Origin: Pedobacter segetis
GTDB taxonomy: Bacteria; Bacteroidota; Bacteroidia; Sphingobacteriales; Sphingobacteriaceae
DNA: 64,000 nucleotides
Assembly (NCBI RefSeq): GCF_016623585.1
Contig: NZ_JAEHFY010000019.1
Location: forward strand, 1-64,000
Direction of reading: 5' to 3'
Each line of letters starts with the position of its first letter. Position 1 is the stretch's first letter. Under the pieces are notes generated by a model. The model worked only from the letters and a program-made list of their open reading frames with translations. It was not told where the DNA came from and did no database searches. A program made the translations under genes and the position numbers. Shown one piece after another: positions 54,008-62,900 of this stretch.

Positions 54008-55426
54008 ATGAAGACTCTATTTCTAGTATGTTTTCTTATGGCATCTTTTTCTATTTGCTTTGCACAAAAGGGAATAGGGCTTCAACAAGTAGATACCAAA
54101 AAATCAAAAAATGATACTACATGGGTAAGCTATAGTGCGAAAACATTAGCTTCTTTAAAGCATTTTAAAATGCAAAAAGAGCCTCCTCTAAATTCTTATG
54201 GTAGCTGGGAAGTTAATCAAGAAAAAAGTACAGGTTTCTTTAGGGCTCAAAAAATTAAAGATAGATGGTGGATCATTGATCCTGATGGTTATCCTTATAT
54301 AAATAAAGGAGTAGCTGTTTTTCGTCCTTTTTCTTCGGATTATCAAGAAAAGGAAATGTTGAAGAAATACGGTTCTGAAGAACATTGGTATCAGAAAGAA
54401 AGTGATTTTTTAAGAAGCGAAGGTTTTAACGGATTAGGTGCTTGGTCTGATGTTGATTTGGTAAGGGATAGCAAAAAACCTATGGTTTATACTGTAATTG
54501 TAAATGCTATGGGAAGCTATAATGCTGCAAATATCAAACGTTTTGGCGGAAAGTATAAAACTGCTGGTTGGCAAGGCTATCGTTTTGATTTGGTAATGGT
54601 TTTTGATCCAGAGTTTGATGCTTATTGTGACGCAGCCTTTAAAGATGTAGCTAAGTATAAAGATGATAAATACCTCTTAGGTTACTATTCAGATAATGAA
54701 TTGCCATGGAAAACAGACGCTTTGGATATCTCATTAAAAAATTTAGCCAAAGACGAGCCAGGTTATATTGCCGCCAAAAAATGGCTCGATGAAAGAAAAG
54801 GTAAAGACGCAGGCCTAAATGACATTACAGAAGAAGATAGATTGGCATTTTCTGGCCTCTATTTTGAAACCTACATGAAGAAAGTAACTACAGCATTAAA
54901 AAAATACGACCCTAATCACATGTATTTGGGCTGTAGGTTTAATCAACAAGAAGGGAACGAGCTTACAAATCCAACATTGTTTAAAGTAGCCGGAAAGTAC
55001 ATGGATATCATATCTATTAATCATTACCGTAAATGGGAACCCGATGCTACCCAAATGAGTAACTGGGAGAAATGGAGTGGAAAACCTTTTTTAATTACAG
55101 AATGGTACACCAAAGGAGAAGATTCTGGATTAAAGAATAATACAGGTGCAGGATGGATTGTTAAAACGCAACAAGATAGAGGATATTTTTACCAAAATTT
55201 TGTCTTAGACCTCTTAAAAAGCAAAAATTGCGTAGGTTGGCATTGGTTTACCTACCAAGATAATGACCCTAATAATTTAAAAACTGATTCTTCTAATCTC
55301 GATTCAAATAAAGGCATTGTAGATACCGATTTTAATAGATACGACCCACTTTTGAACCAAATGAAAATACTTAATGATCAGGTTTATAATGTGATTCAAT
55401 ATTATGATTCTTCAGCCAAAAAATAG
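54008..55426 (+). CDS. Clan GH-A glycoside hydrolase, GH50/agarase-like
   Basis: Exported 472-residue enzyme (signal peptide about 1-19). After an N-terminal stretch it has FFRAQKIKDRWWIIDPDGYPYINKG, a pattern also found at the start of agarase-type enzymes. GYYSDNELPW (likely acid/base Glu231), YLGCRFNQ, IISINHYRKW and LITEWYTKG (likely nucleophile Glu365) parallel the GH50 motifs DNE and GEFH. Known GH50 agarases are usually longer. No GH117 or anhydrogalactose genes are in the window, so agar is not supported as substrate. Best read as a GH50-related member of clan GH-A with unknown linkage, acting with the GH10 enzyme. Confidence 0.7.
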   Translation: MKTLFLVCFLMASFSICFAQKGIGLQQVDTKKSKNDTTWVSYSAKTLASLKHFKMQKEPPLNSYGSWEVNQEKSTGFFRAQKIKDRWWIIDPDGYPYINKGVAVFRPFSSDYQEKEMLKKYGSEEHWYQKESDFLRSEGFNGLGAWSDVDLVRDSKKPMVYTVIVNAMGSYNAANIKRFGGKYKTAGWQGYRFDLVMVFDPEFDAYCDAAFKDVAKYKDDKYLLGYYSDNELPWKTDALDISLKNLAKDEPGYIAAKKWLDERKGKDAGLNDITEEDRLAFSGLYFETYMKKVTTALKKYDPNHMYLGCRFNQQEGNELTNPTLFKVAGKYMDIISINHYRKWEPDATQMSNWEKWSGKPFLITEWYTKGEDSGLKNNTGAGWIVKTQQDRGYFYQNFVLDLLKSKNCVGWHWFTYQDNDPNNLKTDSSNLDSNKGIVDTDFNRYDPLLNQMKILNDQVYNVIQYYDSSAKK

Positions 55427-55559
55427 TTAATATTAAGTTTTAGATCAGATCAACTGTTTAAAAATATCTTTAAGTACACACTATACAATTTATTAATTGC
55501 TTTACTGTAATTATGGATAATAATTATAGTTTATTGGCTTAATAATTTAATTCATTTAA

Positions 55560-56258
55560 ATGGAAGATTACAAATTAGAAGCGGCAAAAGCTTCCCTAGG
55601 TTTTATTTCCGAAGGGCAAAAACTAGGTCTTGGTGCGGGTTCATCAATTTTTTACCTGATAGATATCATCACAAAAAACGAAGTCTTATCACAATCTTTA
55701 TCATTTGTTTCATCCTCTTTTAAAACACGACAATATTTGTGTGAAAAAGGATTAAAATCATCTTCAAATATAGAGAATTTAGCTATTTATTTTGATGGCT
55801 GTGATCAATTTGATATAAAGCTCAATGCTTTTAAAAGTGGTGGAGGAATTCACACTAGTGAAAAAATAATGGCTTCTATTGCTAAAGAATTCATTTTAGT
55901 TGGAGATGAAAGTAAATTTGTTGAAAAACTTGATCATACCCATCCATTAGTAGTAGAGGTATTACCTGAAGCATTATTTCTTGTACTTAAAAAGATCCAA
56001 GCAAATTATCCAGAATGTGTTGCAACTGTGAGAATGGCTAATCAAAAAGATGGTGCTGTTATTACAGAAAATGGGAACTTACTTATTGATATTAGATTTC
56101 AAACCATTCCTGATTTAGCTGAATTAAATATTAAGGTTAAAATGATACCGGGCATAATAGAGCATTCCTTATTTTACGGATTAGCAACTAAAGCGATAAT
56201 TGCAGGAAAACAAGGAATTAGAATTATTAAGCCTAGTTATGAAAGAGCTAAAATTTAG
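55560..56258 (+). CDS. rpiA: Ribose-5-phosphate isomerase A
   Basis: Cytosolic enzyme of the pentose phosphate pathway, 232 residues, no signal peptide. Motifs are GLGAGSSIFYLI (phosphate loop, usually GLGTGST), YFDGCDQFDIKLNAFKSGGG (usually DGADE and KGGGG) and SEKI. The catalytic Asp pair, Lys and Glu are retained, but Ala-Asp-Glu has become Cys-Asp-Gln. A free-standing rpiA among secreted glycosidases suggests a PUL-specific copy for pentose use, which fits the GH10 upstream. It lies 133 bases after the GH50-like gene with no operator-like repeat of its own, and 260 bases before the next gene. It may be a divergent isomerase with another sugar phosphate as substrate. Confidence 0.85.
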   Translation: MEDYKLEAAKASLGFISEGQKLGLGAGSSIFYLIDIITKNEVLSQSLSFVSSSFKTRQYLCEKGLKSSSNIENLAIYFDGCDQFDIKLNAFKSGGGIHTSEKIMASIAKEFILVGDESKFVEKLDHTHPLVVEVLPEALFLVLKKIQANYPECVATVRMANQKDGAVITENGNLLIDIRFQTIPDLAELNIKVKMIPGIIEHSLFYGLATKAIIAGKQGIRIIKPSYERAKI

Positions 56259-56290
56259 AATGTTTTAAAGCAATTAAAACTAAGTTTTGA

Positions 56291-56353
56291 ACAAATGTAT
56301 ACCTATTAAGAATCATACGGTCTCTTTTTAAACTTTTGAACGGAGTAAATTTG
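56291..56353 (+). promoter_or_regulatory. Candidate HTCS-3-type operator and promoter of the DUF1349-GH105 operon
   Basis: ACAAATGTATACC at 56291 matches ACAAATGTATGCC at 58728, and TAAATTTGAATAT at 56346 repeats the TAAATTTGAATAT at 58784. The spacing from half-site to -7 element is 55 bp here and 56 bp there. The second half-site is degenerate. The start codon is about 165 bases further. Confidence 0.45.
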
Positions 56354-56518
56354 AATATAACCAAATTATAAACAATCCATTTTTAGAATAAAAAATTAAA
56401 TTATTAAGAGTTTTTAAAAATATTATTCGGGTTTTATTTTTAGAAACCTGATTTGTTTAAAAGTTAAAATAAGAGAATTGTAATTGATTATTAAAAAATA
56501 TAAAACTTAAGAAAAATA

Positions 56519-57337
56519 ATGATGAGAAATTTATTAAGATTATTTAAAGAGAACAAAAACAATCGTTATAATTTTTATGGCGATAGAAAAATTACAGTTG
56601 CCATGTTACTTTTAATGATTACCTGTAGTATAATCTCGTGTAAAGCTAAAAAAGCAACAACGCTGGTAGTGCCAGATTGGTCTTTACCAAGTTCATCAAC
56701 TCATAAGCAAGTTCCTCCGCCTGCAGATTTTCATCGGGCTACAAAAACCTCCAATAAACACATTGGTTTATTTGACGGACAGAGTGATGTAGGTGCGGCG
56801 CTTATTCCGGGTTCCTCTAGTTACGATCCTACATCAAAAGAATATACCATCAATTCTGCCGGTTATAATATTTGGTACACGAGAGATGAATTTCGGTTTT
56901 TATGGAAAAAAATGTCTGGTGATGTTTCCTTAGCTGCCAATGTTAAATTTCCTGATGCAGGAGGTTTTATGGATAGAAAAGCAGTAGTTATTATTAGGCA
57001 AAGTCTTGATGATGATTCTGAAGAAGCTATGGTAGCCCGTCATGGTGGTGGTTTAATGCATTTGGCCTGGAGACCAGAAAAAAATAAAATGATTTTGCAG
57101 ATGAAAGTTCCAGAGCAAAGTGCAATGCGTATAGGGATAGAAAAGCGAGGCGACTCTTATTCAATGTTTGTAAGCATGAACGGAGAACCAATGCATCAGT
57201 TAGGGAACCCTATTCAACTTCATCTTAAAGAGCCTTTTTATGTGGGAATCGGTTTTTGTTCACATGTTCCAGACAAGTTGAATACTGCAATACTTTCTAA
57301 TGTGGTATTAGAGAATGCAGCGGGTAAATTGAAATAA
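56519..57337 (+). CDS. DUF1349-like glycan-binding lipoprotein
   Basis: A 272-residue lipoprotein (a basic N-terminal extension, then MLLLMITCSIISC with the lipid Cys near residue 41). The start could be either of two adjacent ATGs (56519 or 56522), or ATG at 56603 nearer to the hydrophobic core. Its single domain (about 80-268; YNIWYTRDEFRFLWKKMSGDVSL, DRKAVVIIRQS, ARHGGGLMHL) matches the first domain of the exported protein at 32279-33778 (NIWFSQDSF...KKMSGDF, HRKAGLMIR). This is a concanavalin-like fold often found next to GH and lyase genes. It is probably a surface glycan-binding protein. 73 bases before the GH105 gene, probably in one operon. Confidence 0.72.
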   Translation: MMRNLLRLFKENKNNRYNFYGDRKITVAMLLLMITCSIISCKAKKATTLVVPDWSLPSSSTHKQVPPPADFHRATKTSNKHIGLFDGQSDVGAALIPGSSSYDPTSKEYTINSAGYNIWYTRDEFRFLWKKMSGDVSLAANVKFPDAGGFMDRKAVVIIRQSLDDDSEEAMVARHGGGLMHLAWRPEKNKMILQMKVPEQSAMRIGIEKRGDSYSMFVSMNGEPMHQLGNPIQLHLKEPFYVGIGFCSHVPDKLNTAILSNVVLENAAGKLK

Positions 57338-57410
57338 AACAAGTATTTTAAAAATAGTCAATAAAAGTATTCTATCTAATTTTGTTTACATCAAACACGG
57401 ATTAATTATT

Positions 57411-58517
57411 ATGAGAAACAAAATTCTAATATGTTGCTCCTTATTTGTTATAGTTCTTTTTTCACAAGCTTGTAATTCAACTAAAAAAGCAAGTGAAAAG
57501 AAAGCTGCTTCTAACACAGAAAGGGCGATGCTTAAAGCGTTAGAGTGGCAAGAAGCACATCCCATTGTAGAAAAATCACCAAAAGACTGGACTAATGGAG
57601 CATACTATACAGGAGTTGCTAAAGCTTACGAAGCAACCAAAAATCCTGAATTTTTGAATGCGTTAAAGGGGATGGCTGGTAAAAATAATTGGGAACCCTA
57701 TATCAGAATAAATAGTGCAGATGATATTGCAATTAGCTACGCTTATATTTATCTCAAATCTATTCATGATAAAGACGCAAACTTAAAGCCTACAGAAGAA
57801 TTTATAAAAAAGCATTTAGCCTATAAAAACATCAAAGACCCTAAAAAACCTTTATGGTGGTGGTGTGATGCGCTATTTATGGCACCTCCGGTTTTAACAA
57901 AATTAGCTAAAGTAAATAATGACCCTACGTTGTTAGATGCTATGTATAAAAATTATAAAGAAACTTATGATTTGCTTTATGATAAAGAAGAACATCTTTT
58001 TGCCAGAGATGATAGGTTTATCTGGACAGGTGCAATTGCAGACAAAAAAGAAAAAAATGGCAAAAAGATATTTTGGTCACGAGGCAATGGATGGGTTTTA
58101 GGTGGTCTTGCTTTGATTTTAGAAGATATGCCTAAGAATTATATCCACAGACCATTTTTTGAAAATTTATTTAAAGAAATGTCTGTTAAGGTTAAAGAAT
58201 TACAACAACCTGATGGTTTATGGACTACCAGTTTACTATCTCCAGAATCTTATGATCATACAGAAACTAGTGGAAGCGGGTTTTTTACTTTCGGAATTGC
58301 TTGGGGAATTAATAATGGATTATTAAATCCTTCTGATTTTAAATCAGTTTTAAATAAAGCTTGGCCGGCATTATTAAAAAATCAAAAACAAGATGGTATG
58401 GTAGGGTTTGTACAAGATATAGGCTTTGATCCTAGGCCTGCAACAGCAGAGAGTTGGCAAAATTACGGTACCGGCGCATTTTTGTTGGCAGGTAGCGAAG
58501 TTTTAAAAATGAAATAA
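57411..58517 (+). CDS. GH105 unsaturated uronyl hydrolase-like, lipoprotein
   Basis: A 368-residue (alpha/alpha)6-barrel enzyme with a lipobox (LFSQAC, Cys near 21). Motifs are NSADDIAISYAYI, PLWWWCDALFMAPP (catalytic Asp region), WSRGNGWVLGGL and SGSGFFTFGIAWGIN, all typical of GH105 (YteR/YesR). These enzymes release delta-4,5-unsaturated uronic acids from the ends made by polysaccharide lyases. Thus a lyase product, for example from a glucuronic- or galacturonic-acid polymer, is expected. No classic lyase is seen in the window other than the beta-helix protein of region 1. The stop codon lies inside a 13-bp-stem inverted repeat. Confidence 0.92.
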   Translation: MRNKILICCSLFVIVLFSQACNSTKKASEKKAASNTERAMLKALEWQEAHPIVEKSPKDWTNGAYYTGVAKAYEATKNPEFLNALKGMAGKNNWEPYIRINSADDIAISYAYIYLKSIHDKDANLKPTEEFIKKHLAYKNIKDPKKPLWWWCDALFMAPPVLTKLAKVNNDPTLLDAMYKNYKETYDLLYDKEEHLFARDDRFIWTGAIADKKEKNGKKIFWSRGNGWVLGGLALILEDMPKNYIHRPFFENLFKEMSVKVKELQQPDGLWTTSLLSPESYDHTETSGSGFFTFGIAWGINNGLLNPSDFKSVLNKAWPALLKNQKQDGMVGFVQDIGFDPRPATAESWQNYGTGAFLLAGSEVLKMK

Positions 58518-58563
58518 TTTCTAACATTGAGTCTTTGTTAAAAGTTTAAGTGTTAGAAATTAT
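58514..58563. terminator. Inverted repeat at the GH105 stop codon, possible terminator
   Basis: ATAATTTCTAACA (58514-58526) pairs perfectly with TGTTAGAAATTAT (58551-58563); the loop has 24 bases. The stem includes the TAA stop codon. No T tract follows, so it could end transcription inefficiently or protect the mRNA 3' end. Confidence 0.45.
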
Positions 58564-58890
58564 CTATACTCCCAAGGTTTAAAATAACTTTATAATCTGT
58601 TTTCGAATTTTTTCTCTAAATAAACTACTTAAATAATAATTTCAATTCCCTAAGTTCTTCAAAATAAATCGCATAAGATTTATTATTTTGATATCGAGTA
58701 GAATAATGAAAAATCTAATTTTTTTATACAAATGTATGCCCAATTAGAAACAAATCGTATCCTTTTTCACTACTCTTTACTGTTAAATTTGAATATCTGC
58801 AGATATAATTAATTTATTTAAGCATTGTTATTAAATAAGTTGCCCAACTTGTTTAATAAATTAATGTCAACCAATTTAAAATTAAATAAA
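58518..58890. other. Intergenic region before GH16
   Basis: This AT-rich gap of about 370 bases holds the inverted repeat at 58514-58563 and the operator-like repeat and promoter at 58728-58791. No gene is seen. An in-frame ATG at 58825 precedes the GH16 start but codes for an unlikely leader. Confidence 0.6.
58728..58791 (+). promoter_or_regulatory. Candidate HTCS operator and promoter of GH16
   Basis: ACAAATGTATGCCC (58728) and ACAAATCGTATCCT (58750) start 22 bp apart. TAAATTTG at 58784-58791 is a perfect TAnnTTTG -7 element, 21 bp after the second half-site. Confidence 0.55.
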
Positions 58891-59835
58891 ATGAAACAGC
58901 AATTCAAAAAATTAGCTATTGTAGCTATTGGTGGTTTAATATTGCCATTTATGGCGTGTAAAAAATCGCAAACTTTTTCTAATGATTCGCAACAGCCCAA
59001 TACTGAGGGTAACCTAAAGACAGATGGAGTTACTGCTTGGGAAACTGTTCTTTGGGATGGTTTTGATAATCAAAATACTTTTGATAGTCATTTCATAAAA
59101 ACGGGTAACCGTAGTGATTATAATTCTGATATTTGTCACTATGATTCATCAGTACCAACCCTTTCTTCCAAAGATGGTAAACAGGTTGTGGTGCTAACTG
59201 CTACAAAAGTTAACTCCAACTATTATAAATCAGGCCATATAAAAACTTATCTTACATTTAAACCCGGTAACAACCAAGAATATCGTGTAGTTTCACATAT
59301 TAAGTTAATTGCTATGGACGGTTCAAACTATAAAGGCTTTGGACAAACTTATGGTGCTTGGCCAGCTTTTTGGACTGTAAATGAAGATGCTGGCGTTTGG
59401 CCTAAAAAGGGCGAAATTGACATTATGGAAGCTTATTCTAGACCTGGGGACAGCCAGGGAAGACCAACAAAATTTGCAAGTAATTTATTTTATGGTACTC
59501 AATTTAATAGTAATCTTTTAGGCACTACTTGTGAAAGAACTTATAATCCTAATCCGGTTTCAGAAGGGTGGCATAAATATGAAGAATATTGGAAAAATAT
59601 AAACGGAGTAATTACAGTAACCACACGTTTAGATGATGTTGATCAAGGTACCTATTATAATAGTAGCAATAGTAACCTCCAGCTACAAAATTTTGGGCCA
59701 CATAATATTATTTTTAACCTTTGCGTTGGAAGTAACCTAAATAAAAACATATTTAATAACAATCAAATCAATTTATTTAGCCAAACAATGATGTGGATAG
59801 ATGATGTGCTTGTGCAAAAAAGAAGTATTTATTAA
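58891..59835 (+). CDS. GH16 endo-glucanase-like lipoprotein
   Basis: Lipid-anchored 314-residue GH16. The ATG at 58891 is chosen since it gives a clean lipoprotein signal (MKQQFKKLAIVAIGG...FMACKK); the frame extends upstream to an ATG at 58825. The catalytic motif GEIDIMEAY holds the nucleophile Glu175, Asp177 and acid/base Glu180. WPAFWTVNED before it and MMWIDDVLVQKR near the end complete the jelly roll. GH16 members cut beta-1,3/1,4-glucans, agarose, porphyran or carrageenan; the sequence alone does not choose. The intact EIDIME without the extra Met common in laminarinases (EIDIMEx versus ExDxxxE) suggests the ExDxxE group. A strong terminator follows. Confidence 0.9.
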   Translation: MKQQFKKLAIVAIGGLILPFMACKKSQTFSNDSQQPNTEGNLKTDGVTAWETVLWDGFDNQNTFDSHFIKTGNRSDYNSDICHYDSSVPTLSSKDGKQVVVLTATKVNSNYYKSGHIKTYLTFKPGNNQEYRVVSHIKLIAMDGSNYKGFGQTYGAWPAFWTVNEDAGVWPKKGEIDIMEAYSRPGDSQGRPTKFASNLFYGTQFNSNLLGTTCERTYNPNPVSEGWHKYEEYWKNINGVITVTTRLDDVDQGTYYNSSNSNLQLQNFGPHNIIFNLCVGSNLNKNIFNNNQINLFSQTMMWIDDVLVQKRSIY

Positions 59836-59855
59836 TAAAATTGCATAATTAAGAT

Positions 59856-59908
59856 ACAGTTCGTTTTTGCTTTTCGATCATCGAATTGTGAAAATGAACT
59901 GTTTGTTT
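59856..59908 (+). terminator. Terminator after GH16
   Basis: ACAGTTC (59856-59862) pairs with GAACTGT (59896-59902). The stem extends with some G-T pairs to about 15 bp and encloses a small TTCGA/TCGAA hairpin. A T-rich TTTGTTTT follows. Confidence 0.75.
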
Positions 59909-59969
59909 TACTGTAAAATTTGTGTAGATTGTATAATAAGATTTCTGTTCTAAATCGTTTGAAATTTAT

Positions 59970-62900
59970 ATGTTATCACGTATTGTTAAGCTAATATTAT
60001 TAACGTTAATACCGTTTTATATTAATGCCCAAGATATTAACTTTAAGCATATATCTTTTAAAGAAGGGTTGGCACAAAGCCCGATTTCTACTTTTTTGCA
60101 AGATGAAAAGGGATTTATTTGGTTTGGCAATTTCAAAGGCCTTACCAGATATGATGGTTATGAATTTAAGACCTTTAAGGCAGACTACAAAAATCAAAGC
60201 ACCTTAAGTCATAATAGGGTAAACGTAATATTCCAAGATAGTGAAAAACGAATTTGGATAGGCACAGCAAATGGCCTAAATCTTTACGATCAAAAATACG
60301 AGACCTTTAAACACGTTGATATTCTTGATATTAAAGGAGGAAGAAATTATGTATCATCCATTGTTGAAGATAAGCAAAAAAATATTTGGGTAGGTACATT
60401 TGGAGGATTAAAAAAACTTAATGTAAAACAACTATCTTTTGAAGATATTCCCAATAGCTTAAATGATGGTGCTTTACAGAAAAGTGTAATTTTTTCACTT
60501 TATTCAGATAAAGAAAATAAAATTTGGATTGGTACAGAAACTGGCCTTAAACAGTTTGATCCAGTAACCCAAACAGTACTCCCTCTCCCCCAAGTGTTTT
60601 TAAGTGGACAAAATTTCGCCTCAAATAGAATTTTGGTTACAAAACAAGATTTGGAAGGGAATTTATGGTTCGGAACAGAAATATCCGGAGTATTCAAATA
60701 CTCTAAAACAGAAAATAGCTTAACTAACTATGGCTACTCTGTAAATAAAAATTCATTAGCAGATAATTGGGTAAAAGATATACTCGTTGAGGATAAACAA
60801 AATATATGGTTTGCCACTAGAAAGGGGATAAGTATCCTCAATACTACTACCCAAAAATTTTCTAATTATAAACATGACCCCCTAAACGCCAACAGTTTAA
60901 TTGATAATACCGTATGGAGCTTTTTAAAAGATAAAGCTTCTTGTGTTTGGGTTGGTACGCTTTCTGGTGATATTGATTTTTATTATAAAGGCAATTCTAA
61001 TTTTGAAAATATTGCAGATTATTTGGGTGAGCCTATCGGGATAAACCACACATTAATAAATGCTATCATACAAGATAAGGATGGTTCATTGTGGGTGGGA
61101 ACCTATGGTGGAGGACTACACCATATCAATAGAAAAACAAATGAAAATCAATCGTTTCATATTAAGTCTAAAACAACAGAAAAGCCAGAAAACGGGATTA
61201 AATCACTGGCAGATGATGGCAAAGGTAATTTGTGGGTTGGTACTTCAGATGGTCTCGCAATTTTTAACAAAGAAACTCAAACCTATAAATATTATAACTA
61301 TTTTAAAAATAACTATGCTAAAAATGAAAACCCCATACTATGTGTTTTACCAGACGGAGAAGGTTCTTGGATTGGGTTTGATGGAGGTGGTTTAAGATAT
61401 GTTTTACAAAATGGTAATACAGCTATATTCAAATTTAGACCATCAAATTTGCCTACCAAAACAGGTCTCAATTTTTATTATGAACCAAATATTTATGTAA
61501 GTTGGGCACTGCCTAAAGAGTTTTTTGCATTTAGAACCGCTCTTCCTGAAAATGAAATAGCCGACAATTTTGTTACAGCTCTACTCAAAGACGGAGACAA
61601 TTATTTGTGGATCGGAACACAAAACGGACTTGATTATTATGATAAAAAGGCAGATAAAATTTTAAAACTATATCAAAAGGTAGGAGATACCCCATATCAA
61701 TTAACCAATAGCAATGTTACTACCTTATTTAAAGACTCTAAAAATAGATTATGGGTAGGTACAGAAGAAGGTGGGTTAAACTATTTGGATAAAACAACCA
61801 ACAGATTTTACAATGTAGGTACTAAAGAAGGCTTAAAAGATAATGTAATACATGCCATTGTAGAAGATTTAAAGGGCAACCTTTGGGTTAGTACAGATTT
61901 GGGGATTTACCAAATCGTTTTCAAAAAATTTGAACTTCCTTTTAACAAAGAAAATTTATCAATTACTCAATACACTTCTAATGATGGTTTATCAAGTAAT
62001 CAATTCTCTACGCAAGCCGGTTTATTGCTCAATACCGGAGAAATTGCCTTCGGTGGAATTAAGGGTTTATCCATATTTTTCCCTCAAAATATTTTAAAAA
62101 ACACCAAAACGCCAAAAGTGGTTATTACCAATTTATTAGTTAATAATAAAGAATTAAAGATTGGAGGGTCAAATCCGCTTTCATCATCAATTTTAGAGAC
62201 TAAAAACATTACTTTACCATATTATCAATCTAATTTAAGTATAAAATACGCCGCCTTAAACTATATCAATCCTGAAAACAATAAATACGTTTACAAATTA
62301 AAAGGCTTAAAATCTGCTGATGATTGGCAAAATGTGGGTAACCAAAGAGTAGTTAACTTTGCTAATCTTACTCCAGGATCATATATTTTTATGGTTAAAG
62401 CTTCAAATAATGATGGGGTTTGGAGCAAAAAGATTAAAAGTTTAAAAATCACTATACTTCCACCTTGGTGGTTAACATGGTGGGCATACCTAATCTATTT
62501 TCTTGTTTTTTGTGGGATATGTTACATCATAATAAAATTTCTAAGGAACAGAGAGACATTAAAACGTAATCTATACATAGAGCATTTACAAAATGAAAGA
62601 CAAAATGAGCTGTATAAAATGAAGCTTAATTTCTTTACTAATATCTCTCATGAATTAAGAACGCCGCTAACACTTATACTTGGTCCCATAGAAAAATTAA
62701 TTCATGAAAATGAAAATCCGGCCTCTTTAAAATCATTAAACCTAGTAAAATCTAATGCGAACAGATTAATGAATTTAGTTACCGAATTGTTAGATTTTAG
62801 AAAAGTTGAGGAAGGCCACATGAAACTATACTGGAGCTATAAAGACATTATAGTTTTTTGCGATGATGTTTATAAATCATTTGAGGCATTAGCTGCTTTT

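Noticed and set aside
7477-55426. Assignment of the whole locus to agar, porphyran or laminarin use
   Set aside because: GH50-like, GH16 and sulfatases hint at red-algal galactan, and GH128, GH16 and GH3 hint at beta-1,3-glucan, but GH10, GH105 and a glucuronidase-like GH2 fit neither. No GH117 or anhydrogalactose genes are seen. The substrate stays open.
58825-58890. Longer N-terminus of the GH16 protein
   Set aside because: The added residues are Asn/Leu-rich and would bury the lipoprotein signal; the ATG at 58891 gives a clean signal.
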